Source of the DNA: Rebecca billardiae RCC1528
Lineage: Eukaryota; Haptophyta
Direction: 5' to 3'
Assembly: GCA_965240325.2 (NCBI GenBank)
Contig: OZ251230.1
Span: 2,046,001-2,110,000 of the forward strand
DNA length: 64,000 nt
Shown: positions 47,295-57,170 of the stretch, piece after piece
Position numbering within the stretch: position 1 is the first letter of the stretch
Layout: the number at the start of each line of letters is the position of its first letter
Translations under genes and position numbers: made by a program
Notes under the pieces: generated by a model
Seen by the model: the letters and a program-made list of their open reading frames with translations, nothing else
Database searches by the model: none
What the model was told of the DNA's origin: nothing

Positions 47295-50200
47295 TCACGA
47301 CAGGCGCGCGAGCAGCTCGAGCGCCGCGGTGGCGGCCGACTCCGCCTCGGCGTGCAGCACGTCGAGGCTGAGCATCGGCCAGTGCGCCATGTCCACCCAC
47401 ATCGGATTGGGCGCGCCCGCCTCCAGCGCGTCGGCGCTCGGCCGGAGCTGCACCGCAAACGTGTTGAGCCCGCCGCGCGCGCGCTGCGTGCCCGCGGGCG
47501 CGGCGCGGCTCGCGTACAGCACAAGCGCGCGCCCGACGCGCTCGGGCCTGAGCCAGCCGAGCAGCAGGTCGAGCTCGGCCCTGCCGAGGGCGCGAGCGCA
47601 GCTGCCGCTCGCGCGCAGCCCGAAGCCGCCGCCGCCGCCCGCGTCCGCGCCGGCCGTCGCGCTCAGCTCGATGGGCCCGCGCGCGCGCGCGAGGCCGCAG
47701 AGCCTTGCCGCCTGCGCGCGCGCGAGGCCGAGCAGCGCCCAGCACACGGAGGCGTCGTACCCCTTGGCGTACGCGCTGGTGGAGCCATCGTCCACGCGCA
47801 CCTCCGCGGAGACGCACAGCGCGGCGAGGGCCGCGCCCTTCTCCTCGCAGCCGCGCGAGCACGCCTCGGCGCAGAGGTGCGCGCCGCAGCTGGCGCACAG
47901 CCACTGCACGCTCAGGTAGCGCGCCTCGCACACGTACGCGCGCACGCGGCTCACCTCGGACGCGCGCGGCGGCGGCGGCAGCGCCGGGCCGCCCGCCGCC
48001 GCGCGCGCGCCGCGCTCCGCGCCGTCGGCGCGCGCGGCGCTCAGCTCGGCCAGCAGCCGCGCGCGCCGCGCGCGCAGCGCGCTCGCGAGCGCGTGCGTGC
48101 CGAGGGCGAGCACCTCGACGTGCGTGCTGCCGATCAGCCGGTGCCGCGCGCGCGGCGGCGCGCCGGCCGCGCCGCCGTCCGCGCCCATCCCAGCAGCCGC
48201 GCCCGCGTCCGCGCCGCCGCCCACCGAGCGCTGCACGCCGTGCAGCGCGACCAGCGCGTGCGGCGGCACGTACGACGCGGCGCCGACGCCCGCCGCGGAG
48301 CCCCACAGCGGGAGGGCGGCCCCGCCGCCCTCGTCCACGGCGCACATGCACAGCGAGAGGCCGCGCGCGCCCGCGGGCGCGCCGCCGTCGCGCTTGAGCT
48401 GCCGCGCGAGCGTGGCGCACAGCACGGAGGTCGGGCCGGCGGGCGGCGCGCGGCCCTGCTCGGAGGGCTCGGCCGCGCCGCCGTCGGCCGCGCCGCCCGG
48501 CGCGCCGAGCGGCGCTGCGAGCGCGCGCACGCTGCACACGCGCACGCGGCGCAGCGCCGCGGCCGGGAGCTCGGCGCGCGCGTCCGCCTCCGCCTCTCGC
48601 GCGAGCACGCGGAACTCGGATGCCTCCGCCCGCGCACTCCACCGCGCGCCGCCGCCGCCGCCGCCGCCGGCAGCGCGCGGCGCGCACAGCGCTACGCCTG
48701 CGAGCAGCAGTGTGCTGCCTGGCTGCAGCAGTGCCCACCAGCTTGCGGCCGCGCCGCCGAGGGCGAGCGTGGCCTCCACCCAGCGCGAGGCGCCGCCAGC
48801 CGCCTCGCCGCCCGCCGTGTCGAACAGAGCGCTCACGCTCACGACCACGCCACCGCCGCCGCCACCGCCGCCGCCGCCGCCACCGCCGCCGCCGCTCCCG
48901 GCCCAAGCTGTCGGCCGCGCGCCGCCCGCCGCGGGCTCGGCCGGCTCGGCCGCGTCGGCGGGCGCGCCCACGTCCGCGGCGCGCGGCGCGCGGCGCGGCG
49001 CGCGCGGCTGCGGCGGCTGCCACTCCTTGGCCAGAATCAGCGCGCGCACGGGGCGCGCGCCGGGAGCGGCCGCCGCGCCCGGCCGCGCGCCGCGCGCTCG
49101 CTCGCCCAGCGGCACGCCGACGGCCGCCGAGCGCGGCGCCTCCGCCAAGCGCGGCGCCGCGCCCGGCTGCCGCGCGCGCTTGGGCGCGGGCGGGGCGGGC
49201 GGCGCGGGCATCTCGCAGAGTAGCAGAGGCCCGGCGCAGTCGACGGCGACGTGGAACCCGCGCCACATCCACAGCCGCCCGCCGTCGAGCACGTCCGCGC
49301 GCTCGGCGCCCGCCGCGGCCGCGGCCGCGCCGCCGCCGGCCCGCGGCTCCGCGGCGCGCGCCGCCGCCGCGCTCGGCTCGAGCAGCGCCGCCGCGCGCGC
49401 ACCGCCGCAGAGGAGCACGCGCGCGCGCGCGGTGTGGTCGCACAGCATCAGGTAGCGCACGTCCTCGCCCTCGCCCTCCGCGCCGCCGCCGCCGCCCGGC
49501 GCGGCCGACGGCCTCGGCAGCCCGACCCGTGCCACGAGCGCGTGCGGCGGCGGCAGCGCGACGCGCACGGGCCTGCCGGAGGAGGCGGCGTGCACGCGCG
49601 CCTCGCGCACGGCGGCGTGCTCGAGGACGTCGCGCAGGGGCAGCGCGCGCACGGCCGGCGGCTGCGCCGCGCCGAGCACCGCGCAACACGAGGCGGAGTG
49701 CTCGAGGAAGGAGCGCACGGGGTCGCGCGCCGCGCGCGCGGGCGCCCACGCGCTCAGCACCGCGCAGAGTGCGGCCGCGCACGGCGGGCGCGCGGCGAGC
49801 GGCGGCGGCGGCGGCGGTGGCTCCGCGCCCGGCGGCGGCTCGGCGGGCGCGCGGGCGCGTGCGCTGGGCGCGCCCTCGCCGAACAGATGCTCGCTCCACG
49901 CCGCCGCCTCCTGCAGCAGTGACCACACCGCCGCCACGGGCAGTGTCGCCCACGCGCGCGCGCTCGGCGCGCGCGCGCTGCGCAGCGCGCCGCCGCTCTC
50001 GGCCGCGCTGAGCACGGGCGGCGAGGCGGGCGGCGGCGCGAGGCGGACGAGCTCGATGCTGGACGCCACGCAGCACCCGAGCGCGCCGAGCGCGCCCGTG
50101 CGCTCATCCCTCAGCGCGTGCGCGTTGTGCACGCGCACGCGCGCGCCCGGCCGGAGCGCGCGCGGCACGCACGCCGCCGGCAGCGCGCCGAGCAGCAGCA

Positions 50201-51560
50201 GCAGCGCGCCGTCGAGCACCGCGCACCAGGGCAGCGCGTCGAGCACGGCGGTGATCTCGCCCTCGTAGCTCACCAGCGGGCGCGGCTCGTCGCCCGGCGC
50301 GGCCCCCGCCCGCCCGGCGCTCGCCCTGGTCGGCACGTGCGCGCGCTGAGCGGCCGCGGGCGGCCGCGGCCGCGGCCGCGGCCGCGGCTGCGGCTGCGGC
50401 AGCGGCTGCGGCTGCGGCTCGCAGCAGCTCGGCGGCGCGGGCGTGGGCGGGCGCGACGCACGCTGCGCCTCCGCGCCCGCGGAGGGCGACACGCTCGACT
50501 CGCTCGGCCCGGCCTCGTCCAGCTCGATCCACGTGCGCCTCGCCGCCGTGTCCATGGTGGCGAGCATGAAGCGCGCCAGGCCGGGCGCGTGCGCAAACGC
50601 GCGCGTCTGCTCGAGGTGGGCGACGCGCACGCGCCGCCCGACGAGCGCGCGCGCGTACGGCCAGAGCGCGAGGGCGCGCGCGCCGCTCGCGGCGCAGATC
50701 GTCGAGACCCGCGCGCGCCCGCCGCCGCCCTCCGCCTCCTCGCACCCGTCCAGCAGCTCGAAGTAGAAGCAGCAGCGCGAGGCCGCGCCGGCGGCGGGCG
50801 CGGCGGGCGCGGCGGCGGGCGCGGCGGCGGGCGCGGCGGGTGCGGCGTGGTGGGCGCCGGGCGTCGGGCCCTCACCGGGCGCGGCGCGGTCGGCGCGCCC
50901 CCGCGCCTGCGTCGCGCGCGCCTCCGCGCCGAGCGGCGCGTGCAGCGGCGTCACCGCGCCGAGCGTCGCGCTGAGGTGCACGACCTGTCGCAGGCTCGGC
51001 TGGAGCACGGCTGCGGCCGCGCGCAGTGGCAGCCACTTGTGCGCGCCGACGGGCGTGGCGCTCGGGCTCGGCGGCGGGCGGGCGAGCACGACGGCGCGCT
51101 CCGCCTCGATCCAGCACGCGCCGCCGCGCGAGCCCGCGCCGCGCTCGCGCACGACGGCCCATTCGTCGAGCAGCAGCAGGCAGCCCTCGGCGCTCGGCTC
51201 CAAGGACAGCAGGCACAGCTCGACGGGCGGTGCGCCGGGCTGCACGAGGGAGAGGACGCCGGGGGGGAGCGCGGAGGCCTCTGACAGGCTGCTCGCCGCG
51301 CGCAGGGTGCCCACGAGCAGCGGCTCGCCGTGCTCGACCGCGCGCGTGATGCTCCCGCGCGTCGGCGCGGCCACAGCCGGCGTGCCCGGCGCTGACCACG
51401 CGCTCAGCCGGGCGAGCGAGAGGTGGCGAGGGCCGGGGTGTGCGGATGCGCGCGTGCGCGCTCGATCGAGCGCGCTCGCGAGCGCCGCGGACACTGAGGC
51501 AAGGTCGTGCTCCGGCAGCGCGATCGCCCGCACCTCCTCGACGGGCAGGCCGCCCGCCAT
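47295..51560 (-). CDS. CTC1: CTC1-like subunit of the CST telomere-maintenance complex
   Basis: The ATG at 51560 gives 1,421 residues in one exon; CTC1 proteins are about 1,200-1,400 residues. The strongest evidence is an OB-fold segment near residues 425-500 (YEGEITAVLDALPWCAVLDG, then RPGARVRVHNAHAL) with the layout of the CTC1 OB domains. There are other OB-like stretches (RLIGSTHVEVLAL near 1135), and a C-terminal region near 1205-1235 with a zinc-ribbon-like CASCGAHLC plus C-x3-C set, as in RPA70-C-type OB folds. Between these are low-complexity Ala/Pro/Gly linkers typical of this genome. CST (CTC1-STN1-TEN1) binds single-stranded DNA and directs polymerase-alpha-primase to telomeric C-strand fill-in. 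The call rests on pattern recognition; another large RPA-like protein is the alternative. It is divergent from COX6B with 198 bp between ATGs. Confidence 0.6.
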   Translation of the reverse strand: MAGGLPVEEVRAIALPEHDLASVSAALASALDRARTRASAHPGPRHLSLARLSAWSAPGTPAVAAPTRGSITRAVEHGEPLLVGTLRAASSLSEASALPPGVLSLVQPGAPPVELCLLSLEPSAEGCLLLLDEWAVVRERGAGSRGGACWIEAERAVVLARPPPSPSATPVGAHKWLPLRAAAAVLQPSLRQVVHLSATLGAVTPLHAPLGAEARATQARGRADRAAPGEGPTPGAHHAAPAAPAAAPAAAPAAPAAGAASRCCFYFELLDGCEEAEGGGGRARVSTICAASGARALALWPYARALVGRRVRVAHLEQTRAFAHAPGLARFMLATMDTAARRTWIELDEAGPSESSVSPSAGAEAQRASRPPTPAPPSCCEPQPQPLPQPQPRPRPRPRPPAAAQRAHVPTRASAGRAGAAPGDEPRPLVSYEGEITAVLDALPWCAVLDGALLLLLGALPAACVPRALRPGARVRVHNAHALRDERTGALGALGCCVASSIELVRLAPPPASPPVLSAAESGGALRSARAPSARAWATLPVAAVWSLLQEAAAWSEHLFGEGAPSARARAPAEPPPGAEPPPPPPPLAARPPCAAALCAVLSAWAPARAARDPVRSFLEHSASCCAVLGAAQPPAVRALPLRDVLEHAAVREARVHAASSGRPVRVALPPPHALVARVGLPRPSAAPGGGGGAEGEGEDVRYLMLCDHTARARVLLCGGARAAALLEPSAAAARAAEPRAGGGAAAAAAGAERADVLDGGRLWMWRGFHVAVDCAGPLLLCEMPAPPAPPAPKRARQPGAAPRLAEAPRSAAVGVPLGERARGARPGAAAAPGARPVRALILAKEWQPPQPRAPRRAPRAADVGAPADAAEPAEPAAGGARPTAWAGSGGGGGGGGGGGGGGGVVVSVSALFDTAGGEAAGGASRWVEATLALGGAAASWWALLQPGSTLLLAGVALCAPRAAGGGGGGGARWSARAEASEFRVLAREAEADARAELPAAALRRVRVCSVRALAAPLGAPGGAADGGAAEPSEQGRAPPAGPTSVLCATLARQLKRDGGAPAGARGLSLCMCAVDEGGGAALPLWGSAAGVGAASYVPPHALVALHGVQRSVGGGADAGAAAGMGADGGAAGAPPRARHRLIGSTHVEVLALGTHALASALRARRARLLAELSAARADGAERGARAAAGGPALPPPPRASEVSRVRAYVCEARYLSVQWLCASCGAHLCAEACSRGCEEKGAALAALCVSAEVRVDDGSTSAYAKGYDASVCWALLGLARAQAARLCGLARARGPIELSATAGADAGGGGGFGLRASGSCARALGRAELDLLLGWLRPERVGRALVLYASRAAPAGTQRARGGLNTFAVQLRPSADALEAGAPNPMWVDMAHWPMLSLDVLHAEAESAATAALELLARLS

Positions 51561-51758
51561 TTCCGCGTTTGAGCCGGGCGAGGAGCGCGCGGTACAGCTC
51601 CGGACTCCGCTCGAGCCGAGCTCTCGATCCGGATAGATGGCTCGGTCAGTCCGGACGGGCAAATTCGATCCGGCCGATCGCGCTCGCCATCATTTCTCTC
51701 GGCCGCAACCTCGCGGGCAGCTGGAGAGGCGCACCACCCCCGAGCTCTCGCCCTTGAA

Positions 51759-52219
51759 ATGGAGGTGAAGCTCGAGACCGCGCCCGTGGACAAGCGGTTC
51801 ACGAACACTAACCAGGCGCGGCACTGCTACGCGTAAGTGCAGCCTCGCGCTCTCGCCCAGCGCTCCGCCCCGCGCGTGACGCTCACCCTCTGCCGGCGCG
51901 GGCCCGGTCGCGGCACCGGCACCCATCGGCCCGCGCAGTTACTACAACGCGTTCTACCAGTGCAAGTACGAGAACGACGACGACGAGTCGGCCTGCTTCG
52001 AGCTCAAGCGGCGCTACCACTCGCTCTGCCCTACCAAGTGGGTGAGTGCTGCTCAGCACGGCCGCGCTCGCACGACCGCACCCGTGCCCGCTCGCCCCGC
52101 TCACCGTGCTCCGCCCTCCGGATGTCGCGTGCGCGCAGGTGGAGTCATGGGATGAGCAGCGCGAAGCGGGCTCGTATGCCGGGCCCGTGCCGGGCGAGGG
52201 GCCGATTCGCAAGCACTAA
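51759..52219 (+). CDS. COX6B: Cytochrome c oxidase subunit 6B, three exons
   Basis: Exons 51759-51832, 51939-52041 and 52139-52219 join at GT-AG introns of 106 and 97 bp with consistent phase to give 85 residues, the normal COX6B/COX12 size. The protein has TAPVDKRFTNTNQARHC, then exact CX9C and CX10C cysteine pairs (C23-C33 and C44-C55 by my count), then SLCPTKWVESWDEQR and a GP-rich tail. This matches the TAPFDxRFPNxNQxxxC, SLCPxxWVxxWDEQR pattern. Such twin-CX9C-type proteins are imported and oxidised in the mitochondrial intermembrane space by the MIA40 pathway; COX6B sits on the IMS face of complex IV and helps dimerisation. No single exon is long enough to stand out as an open frame. 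Confidence 0.93.
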
Positions 52220-52880
52220 GCCATGCGCGCGCCCAGCAGCGCGGCGATCTGGCGCTACGAGCGCGAGTGGGAGCGGCGCAGGGGGGTCTGCGCGCTGCTT
52301 AGCTCCAGGCGGCGCAGCCCGCCTTGCTAGACGACGGCCGCATTTGCTCCGACGAGATCGCCGCGGAGTGCTCCAGGACGACTCCGACTTGAGTGGAGTG
52401 ACTGACTGATCAGACCGCAGCGGACTGCGGGTGCGGGCACGGGCCGAGTCGGATTCTGCCGTCCGCGGTCGCGGACGTCGCGGTCCCGCTGGAGGCGCTG
52501 GACCGGCGCATTGACGACGACGACGATAATGCCACGCGCCCCTGTACTCAGCTCGCGGAATACGCCTGTCGATGTTACCAGTACTAGCTTAGTAGCTATA
52601 GGCCGCCCTCGATACACACATTTGTCATCCGGATCCGCCGCGTGCCGGGCCCGTGGCCCGCGGCGGCCGCATTATCAGCCGCAGCCCGCGGCCGCGGCCG
52701 CAGGGCCGCGTCGGGCCGTCGGGGCCGTCTGCCGGCCGCCGGGCCCCTCCGGCCTCACTGCCACAACACGCGCAGCAGCTAGCGCCTACTCGATCTGGTA
52801 ACCCTTTCGAGCCTCGAGTCTCGTCGCCGCCGTCTGGCTGCCCGCGACGGGGGAGCATCCTGCGGAGGGCCGCCGCGCGG
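52220..52880. other. Convergent intergenic region, nothing recognised
   Basis: Between the ends of COX6B and the minus-strand carrier gene. It has mixed sequence with a GGCCGC-rich palindromic patch near 52640-52700 and no supported gene. Confidence 0.5.
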
Positions 52881-53939
52881 CTACTTCATCTGCTGGCCAA
52901 AGAGCTCCTGCTCAAAGTACTTCCACGCGACCGCGAAGATGGCGCCCTGCAGGCCGTTGGCGACCAGCTTGGTGCCGAGCCCGCGCGTGAACAGCCCGGC
53001 GACGCCGTCGCGCTCAATCACCTGCTGCGCGGCCTCGGTGTACGTGATGGTGGTGGGCGACGTCTGCTTGGTCGTCTTGATCACGCGCAGCGAGTTGGAC
53101 ACCGTGTCGCTCACGCACACCGCGCCGAAGCCGATCGAGGCGAGGCGCAGCAGCGTGAGCAGCTTGGCGTACGCCGGGTCGAGCTCGGCGCCGCTCACGC
53201 TCGGCACCAGCCCCTGCAGGAAGTTGTACGTTAGCCACCAGGGGTACGAGCCGACGAAGGAGGTGGCCGCGGCGGCGTACGCGCCCTCCCACAGCACCTG
53301 CGGCCCGCCCGTCTCCACCTTTCTCCTCAGCGTGCCCAGCGCCGTCTCGCCCTCCACCTGCAGAGTCGTCTTGACCGTGTCGAGCGGCAGGAACGTGGTG
53401 CGCCACAGCGCGGACGCGGCGCTCGGCGCGATCTGGCGCACGAAGGGCGCCAGGCCGGCGGTGGCGGGGAACGCGTCAAGGAGCACGGGCACGCCCGTGT
53501 TCGCCGCGACGTCGCCGAAGCGCGTGAGCGGCGTCTGGATGAGCGCGTACGGCAGGCCCTGGTACAGCCGGCCCAGCCCGCCCTGCTTCCACAGCTCGCG
53601 CAGCGCGTCGCCCGACGAGCCGCCCTCGCGGTACTGGTAGTTGATGGTGGTGCGCAGCCACATGAGCGACACAACTTGGACCACCGCCGCCGCCGCGCCC
53701 GAGGTGCCGCCGCCCAGGGCCGCGCGCCCCGCTTTGGAGAGGACGGCCTGCACGTCGATCGCGGCCGCGGCGCTCGGGTCGACCATGGCGATCGCCGGGC
53801 CCGAGCGCCGGCGGAGCTCGACGCGCGACGCGGAGAGCCTCTCGCGGCGCGCTTGCCAGCCCTGCATGCCGGGGTCGCCCAGCCTGCGAGCGCTGGCCGT
53901 CGCTAGGGCGCACGCCGCGAGCACGGCCAGGCGCGCCAT
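52881..53939 (-). CDS. SLC25-type carrier with an N-terminal signal peptide
   Basis: The ATG at 53939 gives 352 residues. The N-terminus ARLAVLAACALATASARR is a signal peptide, followed by an Arg/Ser-rich stretch to about residue 50. True mitochondrial carriers lack signal peptides, so targeting to a complex plastid or other endomembrane is inferred. The body has three carrier repeats: LWKQGGLGRLYQGLPYALIQ, a canonical PLDTVKTTLQVEG in the middle, and GVAGLFTRGLGTKLVANGLQ at the end. Only the central repeat keeps a full PxDxxK; the first has VVSLMWLRT and the third CVSDTVSNSLRVIKT. This asymmetry makes the substrate unpredictable and marks a divergent subfamily. It is divergent from the amino-acid permease gene with 193 bp between ATGs. 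Confidence 0.75.
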   Translation of the reverse strand: MARLAVLAACALATASARRLGDPGMQGWQARRERLSASRVELRRRSGPAIAMVDPSAAAAIDVQAVLSKAGRAALGGGTSGAAAAVVQVVSLMWLRTTINYQYREGGSSGDALRELWKQGGLGRLYQGLPYALIQTPLTRFGDVAANTGVPVLLDAFPATAGLAPFVRQIAPSAASALWRTTFLPLDTVKTTLQVEGETALGTLRRKVETGGPQVLWEGAYAAAATSFVGSYPWWLTYNFLQGLVPSVSGAELDPAYAKLLTLLRLASIGFGAVCVSDTVSNSLRVIKTTKQTSPTTITYTEAAQQVIERDGVAGLFTRGLGTKLVANGLQGAIFAVAWKYFEQELFGQQMK

Positions 53940-54132
53940 CGCCTGATATCAGGACGGGCGCGAGCCGGAGGCGGAATGGCGGATGCCGCGAAAATGTGCG
54001 CGTCCAATTCTGGTCGAACCAGCGGCGCGAAGGGCGTTTCGTTTATTGCAGCAGATGCATTGTTTTTTGAATTTTCCGCTGCGCAAAAAGCCGCGACCCG
54101 CGCGCCGCGAGATTCGACCGCGCGCGACGACG

Positions 54133-56113
54133 ATGTCGGGCGGCGCGGAGGAGTGGACGACGACCAGCGATGTGGTTCGCGACCTGCACCGCGCGCTCGT
54201 GACGTCGGAGGTCGGCCCGCCAGGCTCGGGCTCCGACGACGGCGGCATCGCGGCCTCGCAGACGCTCCCGACCTTCCTGCCGAGCGAGGAGAGTGCGCGC
54301 CCCAAGCCGCCGACAGAACCGGGAGGCTTCAGGCGCGAGTTCCTGCGGCGGCGTGCGGAGCAGGCGGGCGAGCCGATCGACGAGGCGTGGGACGAGTCGC
54401 TCCTCGACCGGATCGACTCGTCGCTCATGATCAGCCGCCTCGCCTCCCTCTCGGCGATGCCGTTCGGCTACCAGTTTGACGACGACGGCAACCGCGTGCG
54501 CACGGCCGAGCGGCGCGTGAAGGCGGACGCGAGCGACATGGAGGTGGCGATCGCCATCTTCAAGTCGTTCGTCGCGGAGGGCATCATGTTCCTCCCCGCC
54601 GCCTTCATGAACGGCGGCTGGCTCCTCTCGAGCGTAGTGATGCTCGCGGTCGCGTACGCGTCCAAGGTGGGCGTGTTCATGCTGATCGAGTGCTACGCGG
54701 TGCTGCCGGGCACGCTGGGGGACATCGCGCAGGAGGCGGCGGGCGGGGTGGGGCGCATGGCGGTCGAGGTCTCGCTCGTCGTCTCGCAGTTCGCCATCTG
54801 CTGCGCCATGCTCATCTTCGTGCTGCGCACGTCCGAGGTGGCGATCGTGCCGGGCGCGAGCCCGGAGGAATCGCACGCGTTCAGGCTGCGCTGCCTCGCG
54901 GTGTGCCTGCTCGCGCTCGTGCCGCTCAACTGGGTGCGCAACCTGTCGAAGCTCGCGCTGAGCAACCTCGTGGCGAACGCGTGCGTCCTCTTCGGCGTCG
55001 CCATCTCGATCGTGTACCTCGTGCGCCAGCTGGCGCTCGCGGGCGTGCCCTCGGACGTGACCGTCGCCAAGCCGTCCACGATCGCCATCTTCCTCGGTGC
55101 GCGAGAACGCGGGCGGGCGGCGATGCGCGCGGCGAGGGGGCGGGCGGCGCGGTGCCGCTGCGCCACTGCCACAGCGCCATGCTCTCTCTCCCCGTCCCAC
55201 CGTCCCTCTCTCTCTGTCTCTGTGTGGCCAGCTGACGCGCACCTCGCGCGCGTGCGTGTGCGCTTGGGCGTGCGTGTGCGCTTGAATTGCGCAGGGACGA
55301 CGTGCTACGCGTTCGAGGGCATCCCGCTCGTGCTGCCCGTGTACGAGTCGATGCGGAACAAGAGGCACTTCGGGCGCGTCTTCTCGTGGGTGTTCTGGGG
55401 TGCGCGCGCGCGCGCGCGCGGCGCACGCGCTGCTCCGACGCCGGCGCGCTGGGCCGCGTCGCGCGCCCCGTCGCGCGCCACACGCGGCGCGGCCACCACC
55501 GCCGACCGCGCATGCCCCCGCGCACGCCGTGTGTCGTCACGCGCGCGCGGCAGTGGGCGTGGCGGGCCTGGAGACCGCGTATGGGCTGGTCGGCTACCTG
55601 GCGTTTGGCGAGCACATCAACCCGGTGTCGATCCTCTCGATCCCGCTCACCGCGTTCACGCGCACGGTGCTGCTGCTGTTCGGCGCCGCCATCGTGCTCG
55701 GCTTCCCGATGATGTTTGTGCCCGCCTCGCGCATCTTCGAGTCGTACATCTGGGCGGGGCCGGCGAGCGGCGGCTCGGGCGGCGCGCCGCAGCCGCTCGA
55801 CCCGCAGCTGCCGCACGTGCGCCGCGCCGCGCTCGTGCGCAAGGTGCTCAAGAACCTGCTGCGCACGGGCCTCGTGCTCGCGCTCTGCGCCATCTCGCTG
55901 TACGGAGCCGACTTCGTCTCGCAGTTCGTCGCGCTCGCGGGGAGCCTGTGCTGCGTGCCGCTCGCGTTCGTGTACCCGGCGTACTTCCACCTGCGGCTGG
56001 TGGCCAAGACGGCTTCTCAGCGCGCGGCTGCGTGGGCCCTCATCACGGGCGGGCTCGTGCTCATGCCGCTGACGCTGTACCAGGTCGTCTTTGCGTCGCA
56101 CTCAGATGAATAG
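54133..56113 (+). CDS. Amino-acid permease (SLC36/SLC38-like, Aa_trans), three exons
   Basis: Exons 54133-55096, 55295-55399 and 55554-56113 join across GT-AG introns of 198 and 154 bp in consistent phase to give 542 residues. An in-frame ATG at 53983 would add 50 residues but lies only 43 bp from the opposing gene's start, so 54133 is preferred. A soluble N-terminus of about 130 residues precedes the first helix, which carries the family pattern SFVAEGIMFLPAAFMNGGWL. Later pieces are YAFEGIPLVLPVYESMRNK (helix 6 region of the family), AGLETAYGLVGYLAFGE, and about ten membrane segments in total. The family cotransports amino acids with protons or sodium at plasma membrane, vacuole or lysosome membranes. 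Substrate and membrane are not determinable here. Confidence 0.85.
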
Positions 56114-56777
56114 CGGACGACTCAGGCTCAGCTGTCAGCATCACGGACAGCCAGACAGAGATTCACTGCAGACATCAGCAGCAGTGTCGCACTTATATCG
56201 TCGGCAGTAGCAGCCTGCTACGGTCGATCCTGCCGACTAATGAATAAGCAGTCTCACTCTCAGACGACGTCGATCCGGATCTAAGTGTAAAGTGACGATC
56301 GACTGACTGTCTTGACAAGAGAGTCTTGTCATCGACCGGTCTAGCTTGGGCTTGGCTGCTGGGCTCCGCCTCCCGGGCCGAATGCATGGCCGATCATCAC
56401 TCATCACTCATCAGACTCAGTCCGACTCCAGAGTGTCGACGAGTGTGAGTGTCACGACGAGTCGACGATCGGATCCGATGATGTTGCTCAGACTTGTATT
56501 GACGATGATGTCGTCATCGTCAACCGCAACGGTGTCCCGATGCCGTGCCATGATATGACGAGCAGTCATCTAATCAGCAGATGACGAAATATTTAATACG
56601 TGGCGCGCGTGCCTCAGCGCGCCCTTGCGCCCCGCCGCCGAGTCTGCGGCCGAGCGCGCGCTGCTCGGCACCATGCAGCAGCCGCCTGCGCAATAATTGC
56701 GGCGCGAGCTGGGCGGCATATGTGCTGCCTGATGCGTGGCCAGGCCACTGATGATGCTCATCGCCCGCGCGCGCATG

Positions 56778-57040
56778 GCACACGTGCGCCCGGGGGCACG
56801 CGCCCGCCGCGGGGGCGCTGCGCACGACGACTACTTCGAGACGACGGCTGACGACGCGTGGCACCGTGACCACCGCGGTGGGCGCAGGGCGGGGTGGCGC
56901 GCGCGCGTCGACGCCAGACGGTGCGTCGGGCCTCCGCTCGGCGATGGTCACAGACGCGGCGATGAAGTCGGATCATGGGCGACTACGAGGGGGGGGGGGA
57001 CGACGGCGAGGAGCGCTGCCATCCTGGTGTTTGTCCCTGC
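56778..57040 (+). repeat. Dispersed repeat A, copy 2
   Basis: Shorter copy of 15390-15765, lacking the AT microsatellite and the short insertion present there. Both copies lie downstream of plus-strand genes. Confidence 0.8.
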
Positions 57041-57140
57041 TGCCCGATCTGCTGCTACAGCTTGCTGACTCTGAGTCTGACGCCTGCCCGTTGGCGTTGC
57101 GCATGCCACGTCGTTAAATAATATAGTTATTAAATAATAC

Positions 57141-57170
57141 ACACATATATATATATATATGATATATATA
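57141..57170. repeat. (AT)n microsatellite
   Basis: Alternating AT with one GATAT interruption. Confidence 0.9.
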
